Shown: in pieces, positions 56,001 through 63,928 of the stretch | How the letters are laid out: each line of letters opens with the position of its first letter | How positions within the stretch are numbered: the first letter of the stretch is position 1 | Assembly (NCBI GenBank): GCA_014075255.1 | Contig: CP046178.1 | Span: 630,001-694,000, forward strand | Origin: Gammaproteobacteria bacterium | GTDB taxonomy: Bacteria > Pseudomonadota > Gammaproteobacteria > UBA4575 | Reading direction: 5' to 3' | Length of the DNA stretch: 64,000 bases | Position numbers and translations under genes: made by a program | The notes under the pieces: generated by a model | Told to the model about the DNA's origin: nothing | What the model saw: the letters and a program-made list of their open reading frames with translations, nothing else | The model's database searches: none

Positions 56001-56644
56001 TTTAAACGATAAGATTTAACAATAATCCAAATTGCAAATGCTAATTCACTGACCGTCATTACTACAGCTATAGCGATTTCTAATGTAGGAGTAATGAGGT
56101 TACTATTTTGAAAAAATGAATTAGTGCTGTGTACGAAGATATAACTTAGTCCACCTAGTAATAATAAAATTGCGATTAAATTTGGTGTAAATTTGGATTT
56201 GAAGCAGAGTATAGAAAGCGTCAATAAGTGGAATCCAAAAAGTATAAGTCCATAGGAAAAAAACTTCTCAAATCCCTCAAAGTAGGTTGTTATATTTTTT
56301 ATTCCATTGCTACTTATAAAGGGCTCTACTAAGTTGCTAATCGCAACACAAAGAAACAGTGTGTAGACAATTCTTAAAACGGATGTTAGTGCCGCTAAAT
56401 TCTGATTTACTGTCCGGTAAAATAAATAAATAGTTATTGAAACAATTATATCTAATACTAATATAAGCACCCAGCCAGCTATTCCAGATTTATAAAGATT
56501 TAAATTTTCTTGGTACAGTTTGCTTGTCAGTTCTGTATCTGATAGTACATAAATTGTTCCATGCACATAGCCATATACATAACCTGCGGCAAGTGCCATG
56601 AGGATCAGTGAGATACCTGTAATTAGTCCATTTTTCTTGTTCAT
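55997..56644 (-). CDS. DUF4386-like membrane protein
   Basis: 215 residues, about six hydrophobic segments. It opens GLITGISLILMALAAGYVYGYVHGTIYVL and has the AGWVLILVLDIIVSITIYLFYRTVNQNLAALTSVLRIVYTL block typical of DUF4386. Function unknown. The last codons and stop lie inside repeat copy 1. Confidence 0.78.
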   Translation of the reverse strand: MNKKNGLITGISLILMALAAGYVYGYVHGTIYVLSDTELTSKLYQENLNLYKSGIAGWVLILVLDIIVSITIYLFYRTVNQNLAALTSVLRIVYTLFLCVAISNLVEPFISSNGIKNITTYFEGFEKFFSYGLILFGFHLLTLSILCFKSKFTPNLIAILLLLGGLSYIFVHSTNSFFQNSNLITPTLEIAIAVVMTVSELAFAIWIIVKSYRLK

Positions 56645-56695
56645 TGCTACATCGTTTGTTGTGCTAGTTGTTACAAAATAAATTAGGCTATCTGA

Positions 56696-56723
56696 ATGTC
56701 CGCTTTGGGTCGTTAGCGGTCAT
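56696..56723. repeat. 28-bp palindromic repeat, copy 2
   Basis: ATGTCCGCTTTGGG...AGCGGTCAT; the end arms ATGTCCGCT and AGCGGTCAT are reverse complements except for one base. It lies 141 bases past the stop of the 192-residue gene and 51 bases before the start of the DUF4386-like gene. Confidence 0.8.
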
Positions 56724-56864
56724 ATTACTTTTATGAATTTTTCATTGAATTGAGATACCGATAACACATTGGCCAATACTCTTTTAAAACAGCTTGAGTG
56801 CCCAGTGATATGCGGAGTTAATTTCATAATCAAAGTACAACTATCCTTATCGACGCAACCGCTC

Positions 56865-57443
56865 CTATCTGCGTACGCACATTTTCCAATTTGCTTTAGC
56901 CTGCTCTAATGGTACGCCACCTCTGTTAATTTTAAACGCGCTTCGATAACACGTGTTAGCGCATGCACTAGCATGTTCTTTGTCTAACGGAGTCTTGGCA
57001 CTTTCCATCTTTGCTTTACATTCCTGCTCTTTTTTATTCATATCCTTGATTATCGCTTCAATGGTCTCAGGAGCTTGCACAACCTCTTTGGGAACAGGCG
57101 GTTCGCCGGAAACTATTCTTTCAATTGCCGCATGTTCTTCATTACATTGTTTAATTCTATCTTCGGTGAGTAACTCCGGATTTTGATCTGCCATTGCTGC
57201 TAATCGCGCGCAAGACATTAAGCACCCGGTAACACTCGCACGTTGTGCTTTTTCCGATGATTTTTTCCAATCAATGCATTGTTGTCCTTTTTTACGAAGG
57301 TCATCCACACTCGTTTCCGCATGGGCATTTGTGATTAAAACATTAAGAAAATTAACACATAGTAGTAATAAGAAAACTATATGTGCTTTTTGTATCAATG
57401 TGGATAATGTCAATCTCCGCAGATTAATTCGAAAATTCCTCAT
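56865..57443 (-). CDS. Secreted Cys-containing protein of unknown function
   Basis: 192 residues. An unusually long basic leader (NFRINLRRL) precedes a hydrophobic core (IVFLLLLCVNFLNVLITNAHA), so it is probably exported. The mature part contains two similar segments with paired cysteines (GQQCIDWKKSSEKAQRASVTGCLMSCARLA and QECKAKMESAKTPLDKEHASACANTCYRSA), suggesting an internal duplication about 90 residues apart. No family recognised. Confidence 0.65.
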   Translation of the reverse strand: MRNFRINLRRLTLSTLIQKAHIVFLLLLCVNFLNVLITNAHAETSVDDLRKKGQQCIDWKKSSEKAQRASVTGCLMSCARLAAMADQNPELLTEDRIKQCNEEHAAIERIVSGEPPVPKEVVQAPETIEAIIKDMNKKEQECKAKMESAKTPLDKEHASACANTCYRSAFKINRGGVPLEQAKANWKMCVRR

Positions 57444-57480
57444 AACCTTTATCCTATATTAATAGAGTTGAATATTAATA

Positions 57481-57508
57481 ATGTCCGCTTTGGGTCGTAA
57501 GCTTTCAT
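57481..57508. repeat. 28-bp palindromic repeat, copy 3
   Basis: ATGTCCGCTTTGGGTC...CTTTCAT, whose end directly abuts the stop codon of the nuclease gene at 57509. It matches copy 2 over the first 18 bases. Confidence 0.78.
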
Positions 57509-58228
57509 TTAATGTTCCCACATTGTTCTAGTTGAATCTTTCTCTTCCGATATCTTAGAGCCTGTCAGTTGATCCCATAAATTCACACCTACCATTACTT
57601 CAACATGTCGTGTAGGCACTAGAAACTTTTCTAAGGATTTACTGGATGATGCATGTGGCATTACAAAAGACCACATATGAAGTGCACCACTTTTTCTCTC
57701 AGCTAGCACAGATTTAAAATATAAATGTGGTACGGGAAGTTTAATTGGACTGCTATCTGTTGTTGTTATGGTTTCAATCACTAAATCAAAATCAAATATG
57801 GGCCCACTAATGACATAAACTTCATACACATCGTCCAACTCGTTTAACTTGCGTACAGCGGTTTCTAAACGTTTCCAAACCCCGCGATTAAAACCTCTAG
57901 TCTGTGGTGACATGTTTGACAGTAAAAATGTTTCACTATCTTGTAATGCTTCTTCATTTTGATTCGCGCTCGCAACAAGATGACCTCTATCAAAGCCAGA
58001 TCCTTCATATTGCGCTTTATCAACTCTGAATAATTCTGGTATTCGGAAATCGGATCTAAAGTTTTCAGACCGCTCTACATCTTCCAAACCTCGATCTACT
58101 ATTTCGAGCGCCCATTTAGCTTGTCTATAATAATAAGAGTAACCAACGATATAGTGTCTATTAATAAGTATTTGATCTGCCGCAGGCATGCCATACCGAG
58201 TTTCTGGCCATTGACTTGCATCTTGCAT
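57509..58228 (-). CDS. DNA/RNA non-specific endonuclease (NUC family)
   Basis: 239 residues. The catalytic DRGH is in GSGFDRGHLVASANQNEEAL near residue 80. NMSPQTRGFNRGVWKRLE supplies the conserved metal-binding Asn and the following helix. YRQAKWALEIVDRG leads into the fold. The family cleaves single- and double-stranded nucleic acids. No signal peptide is visible (MQDASQWPETRYG start), so it would be cytoplasmic unless exported otherwise; no immunity-protein candidate is adjacent. Last gene of the island before attR. Confidence 0.88.
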   Translation of the reverse strand: MQDASQWPETRYGMPAADQILINRHYIVGYSYYYRQAKWALEIVDRGLEDVERSENFRSDFRIPELFRVDKAQYEGSGFDRGHLVASANQNEEALQDSETFLLSNMSPQTRGFNRGVWKRLETAVRKLNELDDVYEVYVISGPIFDFDLVIETITTTDSSPIKLPVPHLYFKSVLAERKSGALHMWSFVMPHASSSKSLEKFLVPTRHVEVMVGVNLWDQLTGSKISEEKDSTRTMWEH

Positions 58229-58400
58229 TTAACACCCCTTACCATGGCTAAATAACGCTAAAATCTATTGTAATACGATAGTGTTTAAAGGTGTCTTACT
58301 ACAGCCAGGAAATATAGGGGTTACATTTGGGGCATTGAAACTAATGCAACTCTAATAAGTTTATACTTATCAAATAGATAGCTTATTAATCAAGTAGCTA

Positions 58401-58412
58401 CCGCCTCCACCA
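58401..58412 (+). repeat. attR of the ssrA island
   Basis: CCGCCTCCACCA, an exact copy of the last 12 bases of ssrA. No wider copy of the tmRNA T-arm is present. Confidence 0.82.
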
Positions 58413-58432
58413 AATACACTCCCTATGAAATA

Positions 58433-58514
58433 CAGTTTAATAATACTATCAAGCATTTAAGTTGGCTTTATATTGAACTACATTAAGTATTGTTACTTGG
58501 CGTTCTTGGACAAC
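58433..58514 (+). repeat. Second copy of island left-end sequence
   Basis: CAGTTTAATAATACTATCAAG... matches CAGTTTAGTATTACTTTCAAG... at 39728-39809 with no gaps, 61 of 82 bases by my hand count. Each lies 20-30 bases downstream of an att copy, which points to two related elements in tandem. Confidence 0.7.
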
Positions 58515-58910
58515 TATAAAAATTAAATTTGTAGCTATGTTCGTCTAATTGTAGTCATTTACGAAAAACCGAGACAATTTAAATCTGACACCCTACTTCT
58601 GTAATCAACAAACTAGCATGTAGTGACAAATACTAAGAACTTGTAGTTAATAGTAGTTATATACGTCTAATTATAGTTATTAGCTTCTAATTGTGGTTAT
58701 TTTCGCCAAGCGTATTTAGCGATTACCTGGTTGGAAGCATTTGTTGGGATGCATCTGTAATGAATTGGCAATTGTCACCTACTGATCTTTGAAAATTAAT
58801 GCAAACACAACCGATGACCCATGATCTTTTTGGTGACAATATAAGGAAAATTTTAGGCAGCACAGCACAATCTACACACTATCACTTTAGAATATATAAG
58901 GTATAAGCTG

Positions 58911-59870
58911 ATGAGCAGCGACGCTAAGCGAAATAATACACCTCTCAATTCCTTGGAAACACTCTCTATAAACTCACCTGACGATGTTATTAATTTACTT
59001 CGTACCGAAAATTATATTTGTGAACGTGGCTTGGCTACAGCTTTGTTACTGTCCCTCCGCCTACGGCGTCCACTCTTCCTGGAAGGTGAACCCGGAATCG
59101 GAAAAACGGAACTTGCCAAAGTAGTCGCCAATTCGCTCAACCGGGATTTTCTGCGATTGCAATGTTATGAAGGTCTCGACATTGCCACATCGGTTTACGA
59201 ATGGAATTATCCCCGCCAAATGGCCGCAATTAGATTGTCGGAGTCAACTCTCGAACCAGATCAACATCTTATCGATGGTGTGTTTAGCAAAGATTTTCTT
59301 ATCAAACGGCCTCTTCTCAAAGCCCTGGAACATAGCGATAAAGGGGCACCGGTGCTTCTAGTCGATGAACTTGATCGAGCTGATGCACCATTTGAAGCAT
59401 ACCTCTTGGAATTAATGTCGGATTTCGAAGTTACGGTTCCTGAAATTGGAACATTTCGTACTGACGAGCCACCTATCATCATTGTTACATCAAACCGGAC
59501 ACGTGAGGTTCACGATGCATTACGTCGTCGCTGTATTTATCATTGGATCGATTATCCGACTGAACATCAGGAGTTGGAGATTCTTCAGGCCCGTATTCCT
59601 GACATTCCTGAACGTGTTTCAAGAGAACTTGTAGCGTTCATTCAGATTTTACGTCAACAGGATCTCTTCAAAGCACCTGGCATTGCGGAAACGCTTGATT
59701 TTGCGTCTGCGCTAGTCGAACTCGACGAAACAGAACTTAATTCGGCAACACTCAAAGACATGCTCGGAACCCTCGTTAAATACCGAGATGATCTGACCAA
59801 AATACAGAAAGGAGATCTAGATACCTGGGTCGAAGATGCACGTCGATTGTCTATTGCGAAGGAGCTTTAA
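58911..59870 (+). CDS. MoxR-family AAA+ ATPase
   Basis: 319 residues. Walker A GEPGIGKTELAK near residue 62, Walker B PVLLVDELDRAD near 148, sensor-type VTSNRTREVHDALRRRCIYHWIDYP near 200-225. MoxR ATPases act with VWA-domain proteins to mature enzymes or complexes, in the CoxD/CoxE style. The stop codon overlaps the start of the next gene (TAATG), so the pair is translationally coupled. Composition looks more GC-rich than the backbone. Confidence 0.92.
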   Translation: MSSDAKRNNTPLNSLETLSINSPDDVINLLRTENYICERGLATALLLSLRLRRPLFLEGEPGIGKTELAKVVANSLNRDFLRLQCYEGLDIATSVYEWNYPRQMAAIRLSESTLEPDQHLIDGVFSKDFLIKRPLLKALEHSDKGAPVLLVDELDRADAPFEAYLLELMSDFEVTVPEIGTFRTDEPPIIIVTSNRTREVHDALRRRCIYHWIDYPTEHQELEILQARIPDIPERVSRELVAFIQILRQQDLFKAPGIAETLDFASALVELDETELNSATLKDMLGTLVKYRDDLTKIQKGDLDTWVEDARRLSIAKEL

Positions 59871-61051
59871 TGGCAGAACACTGCCTAATCAGAAATTTAC
59901 ATCATTTCGTAAACCTGCTTCGCAGCCTGGGTTTACCCATCACAGTGGAGCAGATTGAGTTTGCTGCGAAGGCAGTTGATGAACTTCACATGTTCAAGCG
60001 AGATGATTTTTATTGGACGCTCGCGTCATCCCTGGTAAGTAGAAAGGATGATAGAAGTTTGTTCGATCAGGCATTCTCTGTTTTTTGGAATCAAATAGGA
60101 AGGCAGGAAGGTGTCGAGATTCCCACCTCGGCTGATGAATTTAAAACCATTGCTTCTTCCAAGCAGGAAATCTCGTCTGATAATCAGAGTCAAAAATCAA
60201 CAACCATACCCTCGGTTACTGCTATGGCTATGGCTGACCCAGTTGAAGACGCACACACAATCCCGGAGTCGACCGCAACATTCTCCGCACACAAGCGCAT
60301 TAGGGAAATCGATTTTGAAAAATTAAACGCATCAGAACTAGAAGATGCAAAACGCATGATTAGTTCCCTGAAGATATCATTACCGAGTATTCCAAACAGA
60401 AGATACAAACCTTTCTATCACGGAACCCGAATGGATTTTCGTGCTTCAATGAGAGAGATGGTTCGGACATCAGGGAGTTACCTTCCACTCAGATGGCGGG
60501 AACAAAAACGCTGCCAAGTTCCAATTCTAGTTCTTTGCGATATATCAGGCTCTATGGAGCGGTACTCTAGAATGTTCCTTATCTTCATGCATGCACTAAA
60601 GCGTGCAGGTTCAAAAACGAATTGTTTTGTCTTTGGAACATCCTTAACAAACGTTGATCGACCAATGAATTCCCATCACCTGGAAACCGCAATGACACAG
60701 GTTGAACATATGGTGACGGATTGGTCAGGCGGCACGCGAATTGGCGCGTCCTTGAGAGATTTCAACAAGACCTGGAACCGACAAATTCTGGACCAAAGAG
60801 CTTTGGTCTTTTTAATTTCAGACGGTCTCGATCAGGACGATGCTGAAGATGTCCAATTGCAGATGCAGCGATTAAAATTGTCCAGTCGAAAAATTATATG
60901 GCTGAATCCCCTCTTGCGGCACCCCGACTATGAGCCTCAAGCTTCAGGCGCAAAAGCCATTTTGCCGTATGTCGATCAAATACTGCCCTTGTATAATGTA
61001 CAAAGTTTAGAAAGTCTCTGTCGTCATATCGGTAGTGTCTTTAAACTTTAA
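59870..61051 (+). CDS. VWA-domain CoxE-like protein
   Basis: 393 residues. The C-terminal half is a von Willebrand A domain with MIDAS motif VLCDISGSMERYSRMFLIFMHALKR near 220, TDWSGGTRIGASLRDF and VFLISDGLDQDDAED. The region upstream contains RRYKPFYHGTRMDFRASMREMVRTSG, as in CoxE. The family partners with MoxR ATPases. The client enzyme is not shown; no molybdenum hydroxylase is in the window. Confidence 0.9.
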   Translation: MAEHCLIRNLHHFVNLLRSLGLPITVEQIEFAAKAVDELHMFKRDDFYWTLASSLVSRKDDRSLFDQAFSVFWNQIGRQEGVEIPTSADEFKTIASSKQEISSDNQSQKSTTIPSVTAMAMADPVEDAHTIPESTATFSAHKRIREIDFEKLNASELEDAKRMISSLKISLPSIPNRRYKPFYHGTRMDFRASMREMVRTSGSYLPLRWREQKRCQVPILVLCDISGSMERYSRMFLIFMHALKRAGSKTNCFVFGTSLTNVDRPMNSHHLETAMTQVEHMVTDWSGGTRIGASLRDFNKTWNRQILDQRALVFLISDGLDQDDAEDVQLQMQRLKLSSRKIIWLNPLLRHPDYEPQASGAKAILPYVDQILPLYNVQSLESLCRHIGSVFKL

Positions 61052-61244
61052 GAAAGATACATAACACCTTGTTATAGTTAATATTAGAGCCATTACTCAT
61101 GACATTGACTTAATTAGAAGTGAGTGTACTCTTTAGCAATGCGAATAATTTGTGATAACTGATATCAGATTTAGAATTTCACCTTAAATTATTGAATTCC
61201 TGGCCTATGGAAACATAATTATTCAGATGAATGAGGCGTACACA

Positions 61245-61976
61245 ATGAAAGGCTTAACGATTAACTGCGATATGGGCGAAGCATTTGGGATCTATTCATT
61301 AGGAGATGATGAAGCCTGTATGCCTTTCATTACCCATGCCAACATTGCTTGTGGTTATCATGCTTCAGATCCGATGGTTATGTGGAAAACGGTTCGTGCG
61401 GCAAAAGCTGCGGGCGTTGATGTGGGTGCGCATCCAGGCTTTCCCGATCGTGAGGGTTTTGGCCGACGAAAAATGCACTTAACTCGCAAGGAAGTTGCAG
61501 CGATCGTCTTGTATCAAGCTGGCGCGTTAAATGCTTTCCTGCAAGCTGAAGGTATGTCTCTCAGTCATATCAAACCTCATGGCGCTCTTTATGGAATGGC
61601 CCAAAAAGATCCGGAGTTATGCGAAGGAATCGCGGATGCTGCCCAGGCACTTCAAGTACCTGTAATTGGCTATTCCGATTGCGCTATGTCGGAAGTTTAT
61701 GAGCGGCGTGGGATTGAATACGTCTGTGAATTTTATTCCGATCTTGATTATGACGATGACGGACAGCAACTCATCACCAAGACGCATGATTCGGTTCCCA
61801 TCGAGAAGACAGTCGCTAAAGTCTTGCGCGCTATTGAAGAAGGCGTTACGCAATCAGTCAACGGCAATGACGTTCAAGTTTCGGCGCAGACGATTTGTAT
61901 TCACAGTGACACCCCCAACGCTATTGATGTTGCAAAGGCTATACATAAAGCATTGAAGCCTCGCCTCAGCGTGTAG
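61245..61976 (+). CDS. pxpA: 5-oxoprolinase subunit A (LamB/YcsF family)
   Basis: 243 residues from the ATG at 61245, chosen because the family starts at about this point (MKGLTINCDMGEAFG); an ATG six codons upstream is possible. Hallmarks: NIACGYHASDP, VDVGAHPGFPDREGFGRR, SHIKPHGALYG and VIGYSDCAMSEVYERRG. It is part of the ATP-dependent 5-oxoproline-cleaving PxpABC complex, by family. pxpB and pxpC homologues follow. Confidence 0.9.
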   Translation: MKGLTINCDMGEAFGIYSLGDDEACMPFITHANIACGYHASDPMVMWKTVRAAKAAGVDVGAHPGFPDREGFGRRKMHLTRKEVAAIVLYQAGALNAFLQAEGMSLSHIKPHGALYGMAQKDPELCEGIADAAQALQVPVIGYSDCAMSEVYERRGIEYVCEFYSDLDYDDDGQQLITKTHDSVPIEKTVAKVLRAIEEGVTQSVNGNDVQVSAQTICIHSDTPNAIDVAKAIHKALKPRLSV

Positions 61977-62018
61977 TCTGGATACGTTCTCATCGTCAAA
62001 CATCAAGATACATAATTC

Positions 62019-62909
62019 ATGATATATGCAAAGCCGAGATATCTTCCAGGTGGAGATAGAAACATCATCATCGAATTGGGTGATGAGATGAGCTTTGATC
62101 TAAATTTCCTGGTGCATAGCCTTACGGCGAGCATTCGACGCGAGAAACCAAAAGGCATCATTGAACTGGTTCCATGCATCGCTACCATTATGGTCTCTTA
62201 CAATCCTACAGAAATCGGATTTGAGACACTTATTAGCACTATTGAATCGATCCGTGACAACTTGGGCGATCTCAGTAGCTTAGAACTCGAAAGCCGAATG
62301 TACTATGTTCCAATCCTCTATTTTGATCCATGGACAGAGGAATGTGTCGCCGATTACTGTAAGAATCTAGGAGTCGAGCATTCCGATCCTGATGTCATCG
62401 TGGAAGCTAATGACCTGGACGATCGAACCACTTTGCGACGTATTCACGCCAGTACAGACTATTGGGTCGCAGCATTGGGATTCTGGCCTGGGCTGTGTTC
62501 ACTTATGCCTCTAAATCCAGCCAATCAACTGATTGCGCCGAAGTACAACCCGCCACGCGCATCAACGCCGAAGGGCGCGATTGGGCTCGGTGGTGCTATT
62601 ACATGTCTTTATCCTGATCAGACACCGGGTGGATTTAGAATTTTCGCACGGACTCCTATGCCAATTTGGGATCGCTTACAACAACTCAAAGCTTTTAAAA
62701 ACAGCCCTGCACTTTTCAAACCTGGAGATCGTGTTCGTTTTATTCCGATTGACCTTGACGAGTTTAAATTCATCGACAGTCAGGTCGAGGATGGCAGTTA
62801 TGAACATCCATATGTAGATTACCAGCGTTTCTCGCTGCGTAACTATAAAGCGTGGCTAGCTGATATTGGCAAATCGAATCAGGATTCTGAGGATAGCGGC
62901 AATGCTTAA
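62019..62909 (+). CDS. pxpB: 5-oxoprolinase subunit B / allophanate hydrolase subunit 1 (KipI-like)
   Basis: 296 residues, longer than the usual 220-240. The middle carries the family motif WVAALGFWPGLCSLMPLNPANQLIAPKYNPPRASTPKGAIGLGGAITCLYPDQTPGGFRIFARTP type sequence, which in the family lies near the active surface. The N-terminal extension and the extra C-terminal tail (YKAWLADIGKSNQDSEDSG) account for the added length. With PxpA and PxpC it would cleave 5-oxoproline to glutamate. Its stop overlaps the pxpC start. Confidence 0.85.
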   Translation: MIYAKPRYLPGGDRNIIIELGDEMSFDLNFLVHSLTASIRREKPKGIIELVPCIATIMVSYNPTEIGFETLISTIESIRDNLGDLSSLELESRMYYVPILYFDPWTEECVADYCKNLGVEHSDPDVIVEANDLDDRTTLRRIHASTDYWVAALGFWPGLCSLMPLNPANQLIAPKYNPPRASTPKGAIGLGGAITCLYPDQTPGGFRIFARTPMPIWDRLQQLKAFKNSPALFKPGDRVRFIPIDLDEFKFIDSQVEDGSYEHPYVDYQRFSLRNYKAWLADIGKSNQDSEDSGNA

Positions 62910-63882
62910 TGTCATTGAACCAGGACTTGAAACATCCATACAGGAGCTACCGGGTCGCGTTGGATATTGGGAGCAAGGCTTTCCTGTTTCTGGTCCAATG
63001 GATTTCTGGTCGTTCAAACTTGCGAACCTCCTGGTTGGAAATGCGGCAGAGACTGCAGGATTTGAATGCCAACTCAAAGGACCAAAAATCAAATTTGAGC
63101 AACCCGCTGTTATTGCTATTACAAGATGTGATATGACACCAAAGATTGATGGGGTAAGCATCCCAAGTTGGACAAGTGTTGCAATCAAAGCCGGACAGAC
63201 CCTGGAATTAGGATATGCAATAAATGGTTTGCGGGCTTACATCGCTATTTCTGGAGGCATTGATACACCACCTGTGCTCGGTTCACGCGCCACATTTCAC
63301 ATGGCAGGTGTTGGGGGTGTCGAAGGATATGCGATCAAAGCCGACCAGAAAATACCCATTGGAATTAGCAAGGGTAAGGCCGGAATTACGGTTTTGCAGG
63401 CATCCCGACTTCCTGATCTTAACTCTAAAATCTGGGAAATTGAGGCTGTACCTGGCCCGGATGATGACTGGATTGATGCGGAGGGGCACAAAATTTTCCT
63501 CTCTAGCGATTGGCAATTACTAGCGCAAAGCAATCGCACAGGTTTTCGATTGGAAGGTCCTGATGTGTCCTTCACTGAAAAGGCCATGAACAAACGTCCG
63601 GAACACGGCAGCGACCCGTCAAACATACTCGATCATGGATATCCACTGGGTGCAGTGAATCTAGCGGGCCTAACTCCAATTATTTTAGTCAATGACTCTC
63701 CCAGCACGGGCGGATTCATTAACCCATACACAGTACCCAGTGCGGCTTTTTGGAAACTGGCTCAAGCCCGGCCAAACGATACATTCCGATTCAAGTCGAT
63801 AAGCGTAGAGAAGGCACAACGGCGTCGACAGGAAATCGATGACCTTTGTACCACGGCTAGTCTAATAACTGCGAGCATATGA
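62902..63882 (+). CDS. pxpC: 5-oxoprolinase subunit C (KipA / biotin-dependent carboxyltransferase family)
   Basis: 326 residues from the ATG at 62902, chosen because GAGGATAG lies just upstream and the pxpB stop (62907-62909) overlaps it. The longer frame upstream has no better start. GRVGYWEQGFPVSGPMDFWSFKLANLLVGN, AYIAISGGIDTPPVLGSRATF and ILVNDSPSTGGFINPYTVPSAAFWKL mark the family. Translational coupling with pxpB supports a complex. Confidence 0.9.
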   Translation: MLNVIEPGLETSIQELPGRVGYWEQGFPVSGPMDFWSFKLANLLVGNAAETAGFECQLKGPKIKFEQPAVIAITRCDMTPKIDGVSIPSWTSVAIKAGQTLELGYAINGLRAYIAISGGIDTPPVLGSRATFHMAGVGGVEGYAIKADQKIPIGISKGKAGITVLQASRLPDLNSKIWEIEAVPGPDDDWIDAEGHKIFLSSDWQLLAQSNRTGFRLEGPDVSFTEKAMNKRPEHGSDPSNILDHGYPLGAVNLAGLTPIILVNDSPSTGGFINPYTVPSAAFWKLAQARPNDTFRFKSISVEKAQRRRQEIDDLCTTASLITASI

Positions 63883-63928
63883 TTTTCAATCTAACCTGTA
63901 TTTTAAACACAAGACTGCGAGACCCATT

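Larger units (their letters stand above)
39686..58412. mobile_element. Genomic island integrated in ssrA
   Basis: The 18.7-kb segment is bounded by the same 12 bases, CCGCCTCCACCA, at 39686-39697 (end of ssrA) and 58401-58412. A tyrosine integrase gene starts 163 bases inside the left end, an AlpA-type regulator follows, and the cargo includes a GTPase conflict system. There are no phage structural, packaging or conjugation genes, so it is an integrative island rather than a prophage or ICE. Short G-rich repeats lie inside both ends. Confidence 0.85.
58229..58910. other. Right end of island, attR and left end of a second element
   Basis: 682 bases without a gene. It holds G-rich repeats (58315-58337), attR (58401-58412), a stretch (58433-58514) resembling the left end of the first island, and three copies of an 18-base motif CGTCTAATT(G/A)TAGT(C/T)ATT (58542-58559, 58664-58681, 58684-58701; third copy starts CTTC). 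The promoter of the MoxR gene should be near its right end. Confidence 0.7.

Noticed and set aside
55973-57508. Integron cassette array
   Set aside because: Repeats follow genes as attC would, but lack RYYYAAC/GTTRRRY core sites and no integron integrase is present. Kept only as a cassette-like repeat finding.
39686-58412. Prophage
   Set aside because: Integrase, AlpA and a small helix-turn-helix protein are present but no capsid, tail, portal, terminase large subunit or lysis gene.
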